Part shown: piece by piece, positions 45,933-56,694 of the stretch
Layout: the number at the start of each line of letters is the position of its first letter
How positions within the stretch are numbered: the stretch's first letter is position 1
Assembly: GCA_020881915.1 (NCBI GenBank)
Contig: JAJFPB010000008.1
Span: 62,001-126,000 of the forward strand
DNA length: 64,000 nucleotides
Source: Paramyrothecium sp. XJ0827
Lineage: Eukaryota; Ascomycota; Sordariomycetes; Hypocreales; Stachybotryaceae
Direction: 5' to 3'
Notes under the pieces: generated by a model
Seen by the model: the letters and a program-made list of their open reading frames with translations, nothing else
Told to the model about the DNA's origin: nothing
Database searches by the model: none
Translations under genes and position numbers: made by a program

Positions 45933-47871
45933 ATGGAGCAGCAGCAGCACCCGCCTCAGCAGCATCACATGCTTGCGACCGCGGCCGGTCGCCGCGAGAC
46001 CCTCCCACGTCCGTCCTCACTGACCCTCCCACCTCCGCCCACGCAGCACACCACCGACCTCGGGCTTCCTCCATCGCTCCCTCGACTTCACCCAAATCCT
46101 GCCGCAATCTCGTCGCCGCCTTCCTATTCCCAAGCCTCTCTCCCCATTCGATTCCCCGACGTGCCCACGACCGAATTGCCTCTGCCGAGGCCTCGACCCA
46201 TGTCGCACAACGATGGGGGCGATCAGGTGCTGCCCTCTCTGAGCGCCCTCGCGGCTGGTCAATCTTTTCACAGCGACCCGAACCGAAGCCAGGCGCATTG
46301 GCCGGTGCTCAATCCTATCAAGGCATACCCCACGCCGGGCCCGAACCAACTGCCCAAGATTGACAGCCCGGACACGATGGAGGTGGATGCCAGCAGCAAT
46401 AGCGTTACGAGCGCTGCCTCGCCAGACCTCATGCACGAACCTCGAGCGAGCAGCCTTAGTCTTGATGATCCCGATGTTCGTCTGGCCGCCGAGGCCTTGG
46501 GCGATTTGCGAGCAGGTGAGTCGACATCGCGGGGTCGCAAACGTACATACTTACGCCTAAGCAGACTTTGTGTCCTCACCGCCTAGCAGCGGCAACGGCT
46601 GCGCCCTGCTGCCCGTCAGCCCGACAACACCGGGCCACCAACAGTCTCAGCAGCCAGAACCTCTGCTGTCCCTGCTCACGACATCGCACCCGCTCCTAGC
46701 CACGACCATCGAAGGTGCGACGTCCGCTTACGGCGGCGCCAAGAACTTCTCCCCGCGCTTCAAGTCCAGCGCCGAATACGTGGAAGGGTACTTGACCCCG
46801 ATCGCCAACACGGTCGGGTCGGTTGGTCGGGTTACGGGCGTCGAGGGAGGCGTGCGGTGGTTTCTCGGGGCCGGCCGCAGGGGCAACTCCTCGTCAGACC
46901 TAGAATCCGGAGGCGGTTCTAAAAAACGCCGCAAGGTGAACGGCGGGAATACGGTGGTCAACGGGGCCGCTTTGGAGAATAGGGTTGGCGAAGACCTCCC
47001 CCTGCAGCCATCGTCCATCATGGACACCGTGGTCCTGCAAGACTCGATGCCCCCCACGCCCAGAGGCGATCGGCGCCTCTCGCTGGCAAGCACGGACACG
47101 CTACCGGCCTACGACGATATGCGTTCTCCCGCGTACACCGAGTCGCACTCCCAAAAGACCACGCAAGGGTCGGCTTCGGGTGCAGCGTGGCAGTCTCGTC
47201 TCATCATGTCTACGTCCGGGCTCAGCATTGCTATGAGCGACGAGAGCCTCCGCAGTCTCAAGTACTGCCTGAGCTGGCTACGATGGGCGAACAACCACAT
47301 TGCGGGGGTCATTGGCGCGCTCAAGGAGACCTTGGAGCAGTATGACAACGCTGCCAACGCCGAGCTCCAGCAGGCCCAGCAGTCGGAGAAACACGACAGT
47401 ATGTCTGTCGACGAGCAGCCGGATGCGCAAGCTCCTGGCCAGTCGCGGAGCGAACTTGCGGCTCGCATCGATACCCTAAAAGGCGACGTCGTAAAGACGT
47501 TGCAGGACGTGGTCAACACCGTGTCCAAGTATGCAGGTGGTGCGCTCCCCGAGAACGCCCGCATCCTCGTCCGGCGCCACCTCACCAGTCTTCCGCAGCG
47601 CTTCCGCGTCGCTACCATGTCCGAGTCGGGAGCGCCGAGCAACGACAAGGACAGTGAGTCGGCCATCCGCGACGGCGCCCACAAGATCTTGGTCTTAGCC
47701 AAGGAGGGCCTGGACATGGTGACCCAGGTCAGTGGCGTTGTGGACGGCACCATCGTCAGTGCCGAGGATTGGTGCGAAAGGATGGGCAAGAAGAGGCGGG
47801 CCGACAAGCAGGGCCACGAGGAGCAACTTTTGCCTCAGACGGAACCAAACGGCGACGTCAAGATGGGCTGA
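45933..47871 (+). CDS. opi1: Opi1-family transcriptional regulator (CCG-8-like)
   Basis: Member of the Opi1 family. Yeast Opi1 represses phospholipid-synthesis genes and is held at the ER by phosphatidic acid; the Neurospora homologue is the clock-controlled gene ccg-8. Exons 45933-46515 and 46565-47871 (49-nt intron, GTGAGT donor, phase 1) encode 629 aa. The N-terminal ~190 residues are a Pro/Gln/Ser-rich disordered region. The family core follows: TIEGATSAYGGAKNFSPRFK, then SAEYVEGYLTPIANTVGSVG and VEGGVRWFLG. GSKKRRKVNGG is a strong nuclear-localisation candidate. The C-terminal family block contains LRSLKYCLSWLRWANNHIAG, a coiled segment (LEQYDNAANAELQQAQQSEK), and LPENARILVRRHLTSLPQRF. 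Whether it represses INO-type genes in this fungus is inference. Confidence 0.93.
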
Positions 47872-49733
47872 GCTGTGAACAGGGAAAATAGCAAACGAAA
47901 AAGTAAAAGGACTATAGAATCTGGGCGGATGTGGAAGCATGCAAACGCCACGGGCATGTCGTTCTTGCGGTGTTGTTGCAGTGTTCTCTGCCAGCCTTGC
48001 GATTGGTTTACAAAGCCTTGATCATTGCTGTTACACAACGTGCGTTTACCAGCTGTCGTGGAAGTTTCCAACACGCTTGGATGGTCGTTTTTATTTGTTT
48101 TGGAAACACGGCGTTGGGTGGACGAGGTAGACCCAGGGATGGTCGTCTCATGGGTATCTTGGCCTCGAGTATGGGACAGCATGGGCCGGCAGTGGACCAC
48201 ATACGCTTCGTCTGATGTTAGCTGCTGCATCCTGTTGACCGGACTGCAACTGATTGAATAGCGAATACAACAATGATTTCTCACGGGACTCTTCACAATT
48301 GTAATTTGTGCTTGAAATATGTGCTGTGATGGACGAGCCTGCAGCTGCCAGGCTGCCAGACTGCAGAGGTGTCAGACGTCGTGCTCATTGCAGAGTGAAA
48401 GGTACTGAATCTTGATGTCTAAAGTAGTCATTGAAGACTGAACACAAAGGTAAAGAATGGTTTCATCGTCTCAGATCATTAGCAGTAATGTAGAAGAAAA
48501 TGCTTTTCAGATATTTTAAACAGCTTCAGGTTGTAGAATGTTATGAAAGATGTTGATTATAGATTATTAAGAATCATATTATGTTTAGTTAGTATTTGTA
48601 CCAGTTCATCTCATGCAGCTGCAGTGTGCTATTTTGCAACCGCTTCGTGCCTTCCACTCGTTCCGCGTTATTGTGCCAAAGTCAACCTGAGGCCAGCCAA
48701 CGCTGATGTAGTCTCCAGCGTCAGCCGGTCAAAAAACCCAGCTGACATTCATGGTCTATCTGTCAATGCAGCATCATCACTCCATATCGTGTCTTTCGAA
48801 TTGGACATGCATGGATGCTAGCTGCTGTTGCCGAGGCACCTTCGGATTGTTTGGCACTTCGACCACATGCCACAGAGCTGCGGTGCCGACGCACCGGCCG
48901 GGCCCCAGACATGCCACCCGTTCAGGCAATCCCTCGATGCCAAGCACGCATCCTGGTGGTGGAGAGGACGCCACACGCTTCTGACTTGAGTACGGCGTCC
49001 TGCCCAATTTGATTTGGAAGGGCCGTTGCTCCACTTCCGCTAACACAGGAGTCGCCGGACCTGTATGTCATGGCGCCGAGGAGCTTGTCGGCCCCTCGGT
49101 GCCACCGGTCGTCAACGTCATCCCGGCAAGCTCACCCACCTGCCCCAGCTTTATCAAACCTTTCTGTCACTTCTGTGATCCAGCAGCACGGGTTCAGCCT
49201 CGAGTGTGCATGATTGCGATGCCCTGGTTGGTCCGGGGCTTCACCCGCTGCTCTGCAACGTCATGGATTCCTTGCCCTCCGGGCGCCCCCACAAGGCCAT
49301 TTGGCCTCATCGGTGATCTGTGTTCGCGGGCGTTTCGATGACAGCAGCGTCCATCATACCGATGGCAGCGGTGCCGTGATGGAAGGCAGCAGAAGATGGT
49401 AAGGCACGAACTCCATACCCCTTCGGTAACCGGGACGGCCCAGAGCTAGACCAGAGCCGCCAGTGTCCTGAGAGTGGGCAGCGTTAGACAGGATCATAGA
49501 CGTCATGGTTGGCTGGCATCTCCAATTGGCATCGGCGGCGGTTTCTACGCTGGAATGAAACGTATGAGACGTATAAGAAGCGTATCGCGTGCAGAAGAAG
49601 CAAAACTCAACCAGCATTGCCAATCGCAGCCAGTTTATTGTTGATCTCGAGAGACGCTACATCTTTTATACCACTTACACGGCTTTGAGAACCTCTTTGG
49701 CCTACCCACACATCCACTTACACATAACCAATC
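47872..49733. other. Intergenic, 1.9 kb
   Basis: No gene is supported. The segment 48480-48610 is clearly AT-rich against its GC-rich surroundings. The last ~100 bp before 49734 are an A/T/C-rich leader, with TTTTATA at 49664-49670 as a weak core-promoter candidate for the alcohol dehydrogenase. Confidence 0.5.
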
Positions 49734-50816
49734 ATGGGCTACCCCGATACCTTCGAAGGCTTCTGCGTCGACAGCCCCGACACGTGGAACAAGTTTCACA
49801 AGGCCGAACTCAAGCCCAAGCCATTCGGCGAGCATGACATCGACGTCCAGATCGACGCCTGCGGTGTCTGCGGCTCTGATGTGCACACCGTCACCGGCGG
49901 CTGGGGCCCATTCGATGGTCCGCTGTGCGTCGGCCACGAGGTCGTTGGCAAGGCCGTCCGCGTAGGCGAGCACGTCAAGAACATCAAGGAGGGCGACCGC
50001 GTCGGAGTCGGCGCTCAGGTCTGGTCGTGCCTGGAGTGCGACCTGTGCAAGGACAAGAACGAAAACTACTGCCCGCGCCTAGTGGACACTTACAACGCCA
50101 ACTACGAGGACGGTAGCCAGGCGCATGGTGGCTTCGCCTCGCACATCCGCGCCCACGAGTACTTTACCTTTAAGATCCCCGATGCGCTCGCGACCAACGA
50201 CGTGGCGCCGTTGCTGTGCGCAGGCGTGACGACGTACTCGCCCATGGTCCGCGCCGGCGTCGGCCCTGGCAAGCGCGTCGGTGTCGTCGGCATCGGCGGC
50301 CTGGGCCACATCGCCGTGCAGTGGGGTGCCGTCCTCGGCGCCGAGACGTACGCGCTCACTCACTCCCCGAACAAGGCTGACGACGCCCGCAAGCTGGGTG
50401 CCAAGGACGTCATCGTCACCGGCGAGAAGGGCTGGGCGGATCAGTGGTCCAAGAAGTTCGACTTCATCCTCAGCACCGCCGACGTGGCCCACACCTTCGA
50501 CATGTCCGAGTACCTGGGTCTGCTGAAGCCTGGCGGCGAGTTCCACATGGTCGGCCTGGGCGACGAGCCTCTGCCCCAGATGAAGCCGATGCTGTTCGCC
50601 AGCGGCGCCCCCAAGCTGACCGGCTCGCACCTGGGCAACCACCAGGAGATGGAGGCGCTGCTGCAGCTGGCCGCCGACAAGGGCGTCAAGGCGTGGGTTG
50701 AGACGATTGACATTTCTGAAGACGGCTGCCGCGAGGCCGTTCAGCGGTTGAAGGAAAACAAGGTACATTACCGATTCACCCTTACCGGCTTCGACAAGGC
50801 GTTTGGTCGTGCTTAA
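49734..50816 (+). CDS. adh6: Zinc-type NADP-dependent alcohol dehydrogenase (ADH6/CAD-like)
   Basis: Cytosolic medium-chain dehydrogenase of the cinnamyl-alcohol-dehydrogenase/ADH6 group, which reduces a broad range of aldehydes with NADPH. A single uninterrupted frame of 360 aa, the family length. Catalytic zinc ligands are C46 in DACGVCGSDVH and H68-E69 in CVGHEVVG. The structural zinc has C99, C102, C105 and C113 (WSCLECDLCKDKNENYC). The Rossmann nucleotide motif is GVVGIGGLGHIAVQWG. The C-terminal half of the catalytic domain ends RFTLTGFDKAFGRA. Codon use is strongly biased to G/C-ending codons, suggesting high expression. It is convergent with Hsp31, 310 bp away. Substrate preference cannot be read from sequence. 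Confidence 0.95.
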   Translation: MGYPDTFEGFCVDSPDTWNKFHKAELKPKPFGEHDIDVQIDACGVCGSDVHTVTGGWGPFDGPLCVGHEVVGKAVRVGEHVKNIKEGDRVGVGAQVWSCLECDLCKDKNENYCPRLVDTYNANYEDGSQAHGGFASHIRAHEYFTFKIPDALATNDVAPLLCAGVTTYSPMVRAGVGPGKRVGVVGIGGLGHIAVQWGAVLGAETYALTHSPNKADDARKLGAKDVIVTGEKGWADQWSKKFDFILSTADVAHTFDMSEYLGLLKPGGEFHMVGLGDEPLPQMKPMLFASGAPKLTGSHLGNHQEMEALLQLAADKGVKAWVETIDISEDGCREAVQRLKENKVHYRFTLTGFDKAFGRA

Positions 50817-51126
50817 GGGTTGTAAATTATGTATATTAGCTATGAGCCATAGATATGATGATGACTATTCAAATTATTCTTAATCATTCACATTGACTCG
50901 CAAAACTGTGTCATAGTTCACTAGCGATTGGAGCAAGTACAATCATGGCTTATATCTTAATTTCTTCACCTACACTCATCCGGTGTATATCGTAGCCCAT
51001 CTGGAATGCGAGCAAGTATCACGACGACTTCTACCTTTCTCAGCATTTTCATTATCACATCATCATATTCGAACACAAAATGGTTGAATGTCATATCTTC
51101 ATTATTTGTCTTACAATACAGTTCGC
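50817..51126. other. Short AT-rich intergenic between convergent ADH and Hsp31
   Basis: This holds the two 3' ends and presumably both polyadenylation regions. No gene or repeat is visible. Confidence 0.5.
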
Positions 51127-51869
51127 TTAGATGCCCAGAGCGCTGGCGATAGCCTCTCCGACAGCCTTGCTAGAGGCAGGGTTCTGGCCAGTGATGAGCT
51201 TGCCGTCGGTGACGACCTTGACGCCCCAAGGCTCGTCGGCCTTGGCAAAGTCGCCGCCGGCCTTGCGCAGCTCCGTCTCGAGCAGGAAGGGCACGACACT
51301 GCTCAGCTGGACCTGGTCCTCCTCGACGTCGGTGAAGCCGGTGACCTGGCGGCCCTTGACGAGGCGCTGGCCGTCGACATCGACCTTGACCAGGGCGGCG
51401 GGGCCGTGGCAGACGGCGCTGACGACCTTGCCGGCGGCCCAGAACTCCTGGATCAGCTTGATGGAATCGGCATCGTCGACGAGGTCGTACATGGGGCCGT
51501 GGCCACCGGGGAAGAAGAGGGCCTCAAACTCGGAGGCGCGGCCGAGGAACTCCTTGATGGGCGTGGTTTTGGAGTAGAGGTCCTTCTGGTTGTTGAGGAA
51601 GTCGGTGGCGACGGCGTCGTTCTCGAACATCTTGACGGAGCCGGGGTCGAGGGGCGCGACGCCTCCCTTGGGAGAGGCGACGACGATCTCGGCCTTGGGA
51701 GCGAGGACCTCGTAGGGGTGGGCAAACTCGGGCTGCGACACAGTCAGGACCATTGTCCTAGGATGGGAGGGGGGGCACGGCGAGGGGAGCTTACGAGGTA
51801 CCAGCCGGTAGGGTTACCGTTGGGGAACTTGTCGACGCTGGTCAGGACGACGAGGATCTTGGGAGCCAT
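51127..51869 (-). CDS. hsp31: Hsp31-type DJ-1/PfpI protein (glyoxalase III-like)
   Basis: DJ-1/PfpI superfamily protein. Yeast Hsp31 converts methylglyoxal to D-lactate without glutathione and acts as a stress chaperone. Exons 51795-51869 and 51127-51732 (62-nt intron, GTAAGC donor, phase 0) encode 226 aa, near the 237 of Hsp31. The N-terminal strand is MAPKILVVLTSVDKFPNGN. The predicted triad is E27 (WYLPEFAHPYEV, split by the intron just before PEF), C133 and H134 in VVSAVCHGPAALV, the nucleophile elbow. ALFFPGGHGPMYDL is the conserved loop facing it. A TATATAA box lies at 51987-51993 on the coding strand, with AGGGG/CCCCT stress-element-like sequences further up near 52160-52275; regulation by stress is inference. 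Confidence 0.94.
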
Positions 51870-53336
51870 GGTGTCGGTTTTGCGGGGGGATAGAGCAATT
51901 GGGGGTATCGTAGAATGATTGGGTGGAGAGGTAAGTAAGGTATGAAGATGGTTGGAAAATGCTACGTCAGGCGAGGCGAGCTCCTGTTATATACGTGCCA
52001 CGGGAACCGCTCTCGGGGTCTTTCCATACTAAGGTGCAGACACCGCGGGGCCACCACATACCTTAACACGATCAATGCGGTTTACCTTGACCGGCTCAGC
52101 TCCAAAGCCGGAAAGGGCAGCTCTGTCAATCACGTAGCCGGACTCTGCCCGCCATGTCCCCGCTTCCCCCCTCCCATACAGCAGGAAACCTTGAGAGCTG
52201 GTCTGGGTGTGTTTTTTGCTTCTTTCAGCTTCTTTCTGACAGCTTCTTGCAGCCGAGGATGTGGGGGAGGGGGAAGGGGGGAGAGGTTTTCTGGAAGCGC
52301 ATCGGTGCTCCGTCATGTAAGTGGGTGCGATGCCTACCGTTGAAGTTAGAGGCTCCGTCCCTTGCGACTCGTCGCAGCTATTTCCGGCACTGACGGTTTG
52401 AAATGCATCGGATTTACATAACAGATCCGTCGGGGTCGGGGTGCTCCTTGTTCATGTCATCTGCCGGGCCCACAGGCTTGCCAATCTCTTGGAGCCACGT
52501 CCAGGTATTACATCCGGATCTAAGCAAATACATAATTGCCCATTGAGTAATTCACGAGGTCTGCTGGTACACAAATTGCGAAGAGCTCCATGAAGGCAAA
52601 GGTATCTGAGGTTGTGTGCACCTTGTCTTATTGAAGCTTGCTGCACTAGCACTACCTGTTGCGCTGTGGGGCAAGTACATGGAAGAGATAGGGTGCTGAT
52701 TCTGCCTTTTGCTGCGACCCCGCCATGGCTGCTGATGCACGTTTGACGTCACGGCGGCCGAGCCTACCCTGTACGCATGGCAGTGGTGGCAAGCTGTGTC
52801 CAATTGCAGCGAGATCTGCTTGAATAGGTGCAATCGACTTTGCAAACCGCGGTTCCTTGAGCAGGGAGGGGATTGCGTGTAGAGCTCTGAGGAGGCATGT
52901 GATCCAGAACAATTGGCTGTTGGATGCTGGCAACAGGATAGACAGGGACTTGTGCTGACGATTTCAAAACCGTCGAGGTGATTGCGACCCAATCCAGGCA
53001 AATCGCACATACCTCCTCTCGCTGATAGTCAAACTCAAGAGTAGGTGACCTGATCCAAAAGAAACTCTAAAAAAACAAAATGCTTAACAACTTGTTCAGG
53101 CTGCTTTTCAACCCTTCTTCACATCATGTCCTGGCCCTACCCCTTGACATTCACAGTTTCCCCATGTAGGGTGCTCGCGCCACACCTGCCCCACACACAC
53201 ACGCTGTGGCGCATATCAACTTCTAGACCCGGGCATCTTCAGCCTCGTGCAACTTCGTCCGTGAGCAACACCAGAGACTCACCACCACCTCAACACCCTT
53301 GCAATCCCGCCACCCCCGAGGCGCACACCCCACGCC
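51870..53336. other. Intergenic between divergent hsp31 and taf6
   Basis: Both promoters lie here. Apart from the hsp31 TATA box and C/G-rich runs near 52160-52275 nothing is supported. The short frames near 52450-53010 lack motifs. Confidence 0.5.
51987..51993 (-). promoter_or_regulatory. TATA box of hsp31
   Basis: TATATAA on the minus strand, 118 bp upstream of the start codon, suits an inducible stress gene. Confidence 0.55.
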
Positions 53337-54783
53337 ATGGCGGCCGAAGCTCCCAAGCTGCTCTGGAACTCGGAGAACGTCAAGGACGTCGCCGAGTCCG
53401 TCGGCATCGCCTCCCTCAACGACGACGCCCTCAAGGCCCTGACCCAAGATGTCGAGTACCGCATCGGCCAGGTCATCATCGAGGCCCTGCGCCTGATGCG
53501 CGCCGCGCGCCGCACCACCCTCACCGTCAACGACGTCTCGCTCGCCCTCAAGGTCCTCGACGTCGAGCCCCTCTACGGCTACGACTCCACGAGGCCCCTG
53601 CGCTACGGCGAGGCCAGCATGGGCCCAGGCCAGCCGCTCTTCTACATCGAGGACGAGGAGGTCGACTTTGAGAAGCTCGTCAACGCGCCCTTACCCAAGG
53701 TGCCACGCGACATGAGCTTCACAGGTATGCGCCGGCCGCGCCACTCGCGCCACTCGAGCATCTTTTCTCTGACAATCACCAGCCCACTGGCTCGCCATCG
53801 AGGGCGTCCAACCCTCCATTCCCCAGAACCCCACGACCGCAGAATCTAGGTCTCAAGAACTCCTACCCAAGGGCCCTGGCGCGAACCCGGCCCTCTCCGC
53901 CCTGGCAGGCAACGACAGCACCGGCACCAAGCCCTCCATCAAGCACATCGTCAGCAAGGAGCTCATCCTCTACTTTGACAAGATCCAAGCCGCCATCCTC
54001 GACGACAACCCCGACGAAGAGGTCGTGCGTCTGCGCCAGGCTGCCCTGGGCTCCGTCCGCGATGACCCCGGCCTGCACCAACTGGTGCCCTACTTCATCA
54101 ACTTCATCATGGACCGCGTCACGCACCAGCTCGACGACACCTTCACCCTCAAGCAGATGATGGAGCTGACGCACGCCCTGATCGAGAACAAGAGCCTGTT
54201 CCTCGACCCCTACGCGAGCCCGCTGTCCGCGCCGGCCCTCACCTGCCTGTTGGCGAGGAAGCTCGGCAGCGACGAGGGCGTGGACAGCATGAAGGAGCAG
54301 TACGAGCTGCGGCAGCTGGCGGCGTCCCTGGTCGGCCGCATCGCCCGCAAATACGCCGCTTCCAACACCCTCCTGCGTCCGAAGCTGACGCGCACCTGCC
54401 TCAAGTACTTTCTGGACCCGACCAAGCCCCCTGCCGTGCTCTACGGCGCCATCCACGGCCTGCTCGAGGCCGGCGGCCCGGAGGCCATCAGGGTTCTGGT
54501 GCTCCGCAACCTGAAGAGCTTCGATTCCGGCATCCTGCAGCCGCTCAAGGAAAAGTCTGACGGCACCATTGACTACGAGATGCTTGTGCAGGGCGTGGTC
54601 CAAGCCGTGGCCAGCCTGGCGCAGCGCGACGAACCGAGCACCAACGACACGAGCGGCTCCGCCCCAGAGTCGGAGGTTGCCGACCTGAAGGAGTTTGTCG
54701 GGCCCATCGTCGGCGAGAAGATTGCGGCGTCGGGCAGCCGCCGGCTCATCAAGACGATATTGGATGCGCGGACGCTCGAGTAA
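53337..54783 (+). CDS. taf6: Transcription initiation factor TFIID/SAGA subunit TAF6
   Basis: Histone-fold subunit shared by TFIID and SAGA, which pairs with TAF9 in the Pol II initiation machinery. Exons 53337-53724 and 53783-54783 (58-nt intron, GTATGC donor, phase 1) encode 462 aa. The histone-fold spans about residues 8-72: [20 protein letters not shown], then [20 protein letters not shown] and [36 protein letters not shown], across the splice, is the conserved linker that follows it. The C-terminal TAF6C/HEAT-repeat region includes [19 protein letters not shown] and [20 protein letters not shown]. It is somewhat shorter than the yeast protein at the C-terminus. It is convergent with SDH3, with 222 bp between stops. 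Confidence 0.95.
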
Positions 54784-55005
54784 TTCAGCGGGTGCATACC
54801 ACATGGGACACGGCGAATAGGCGTTTGGGGATTCATGGCAAAAAAACAGGACCGACGAGCTCAATTACTAGCGATCAATGATACATATTTGTGAACATTG
54901 TAAAACAGTTGCATTTGGATATGTTTGTACTCTACAGAACTCCGCCAGTGTAGCCGGATCTACCTCCCTCCCCACCTACTAGCACACACAGACAGCCCCC
55001 CCTTC

Positions 55006-55770
55006 TTACAGGCCCAGGGCAAGGAACAGACCGGTCAGGATACCGGCGGTCCAGACGATGGTGTCGCCCCTCTTGAGGATGCTCTTGGCGTAGCCGTAGC
55101 CGACGTCGTGGACGACGTGGCGGATGCCCTGGAAGAAGTGGAAGCCGAAGGGGAAGCCGAGCAGGAACTTGATGCCGACCTTGGCGACGAAGGGCAGGGC
55201 GCCGAAGGCGGCGGCGACGCTGGCGCTCTCCCAGTGCCAGCCGAGCAGGGGCGCGACCAGGTAGCCGGTGAAGTAGAGGTAGGCGGAGCCCGACAGCAGG
55301 CAGCCGGTGATACGGGTCCAGGCCGAGGCGCCGAGCCACGTCTGCTCGAGCTTGTAGACCGTCAGGTGGGGGGCCACGGGGCGGCTGAGGCGCTGGCTGT
55401 CGAGGATCTGCTTGCCCTCCTGGATGGTCGTCTTGGTCGTCGCAACGGGGCTGCCCGGGTTGTCCTGTTAGCTGTGACTGTTCCCACGAAGGGGGGGGGA
55501 AAGTGTCTCGCTCGAAGGGATCGCTGGCTTACCGGGACTGGATGGCGGACACGGTCGAGGCCAGGGCGACCTTGGGGATGTTCTGGTTGAAGAAGAGGCC
55601 AGGCTTGGCCGCTGCGAGAAAAGAGCAGGATCGTGTCAGCGGATCGTTTGAACTCGGGGGGAACGCAGCTATGCCGCCCTCCCGGGCACAGGGAAATTGG
55701 TGCCGGGGAGGGCCGGAGGGGGCAACGCACCTCTGCGCATGGCAGCGACGCCGACCCTTTGCGTGATCAT
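55006..55770 (-). CDS. sdh3: Succinate dehydrogenase cytochrome b560 subunit (SDH3/SDHC)
   Basis: Membrane anchor of mitochondrial complex II that helps bind ubiquinone and haem b. Exons 55731-55770, 55533-55611 and 55006-55450 (introns 119 and 82 nt) encode 187 aa. The second intron uses a GTAAGC donor. The AG right after the CTAAC branch (ending at 55465) would break the frame, whereas the next AG (GGGCAG) restores it, so that acceptor was chosen. The presequence is MITQRVGVAAMRRAAKPGLF. The core is LSRPVAPHLTVYK, SAWTRITG with S82 and R86 of the quinone site, and GFHFFQGIRHVVHD with H144 as predicted haem ligand. Three membrane spans follow the usual order. Many homologues read RHLxWD where this one has RHVVHD, so it may be a divergent paralogue; I cannot settle that. 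Confidence 0.9.
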
Positions 55771-56694
55771 GGTGGGCAGAGCGTGAGAGGCGATGGCGGG
55801 TTTAGTGAAGGATTGATGCGACCGGGGCCCGGGGGGAGGTGTTCGTTCGTTCAGCTCGTGGGCATCCAAACGGTTTCTCGGGATATGGATGATGTTTTCG
55901 AGCCTCGTTCGGGGAAAGGTTGCCAGCCCAGTTCCTCGGCACACGTCCGCCAATCAGCAGCCCCGAATTGGTGATGACTCCCAGAAACCATGACGGGACG
56001 AACTGGGCAGCCGCACGTGATGCGAGCAGCGGAGCTCCTGATCACGTGAAATGACTAAGCAAAGCCCAGCCACACTCATGTCCATCAATTTTCCGCGTCT
56101 CCCATTTCCATTTCTTTCCTCCCTTTCTTCTCCAGATAGCCACGAACTCCCGCCGGACGGTGCCCCTGCGCGATGGGGCACCGGCTGGCCGGCAGGGCCA
56201 TTTTGGCTCGTTGGGACTGTTCGGAGAAGAATAAGGTCCGTCGTTAATCTCGACATCTGGTGTTTGCTATTCCCGTCTGGGTGTCGTTTCATTTTGAGAT
56301 CTACATTCTATGCCTCGTTTGACGGTGACGTCTTGTTCGCTTGTGTGTGTGTATTGCTTGCCTGCATTGTCTGGGCCGCTCTTGTCAATGGGCTTGTCAT
56401 TCGGCGATTGTTCGAGATTTGATTGTTCGACAATGGTCTCGTCGTTTGTGCATGCGGCATTGTGCTGGCGTATAGGACGGAACAACGCTGGCTCATTGTT
56501 CGTGCCGATGCGAGGTCAGAACAACGCTTCCACGCCCGCGGACGGCTTATACTCACTGCCGTGCGGCTGCTTGCACTGATTCACGCCGCGTATAAAATAC
56601 TCGATTCGACTCTGCTTGATTCCCAACTTTCCGTAAACCACCAAATTCAATACCAGTGCTCACGATATCGATCAACCATCAACCGCGGCATAGA
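55771..56694. other. Intergenic between divergent sdh3 and the small membrane protein
   Basis: Both promoters lie here, including the TATA box at 56591. Short frames in 56051-56579 have no motif. Nothing else is supported. Confidence 0.5.
56591..56597 (+). promoter_or_regulatory. TATA box of the small membrane protein gene
   Basis: TATAAAA lies 98 bp upstream of the ATG at 56695, with a pyrimidine/A-rich leader containing no other ATG in between. Confidence 0.55.

Noticed and set aside
53863..54864. A 333-codon minus-strand frame opposite TAF6
   Set aside because: Antisense shadow of a conserved coding exon; no motif and no independent promoter or splice evidence.
55464..55611. Apparent frameshift in SDH3 between exons 2 and 3
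   Set aside because: It disappears when the acceptor ending at 55451 is used with the strong GTAAGC donor; all three exons then join in frame.
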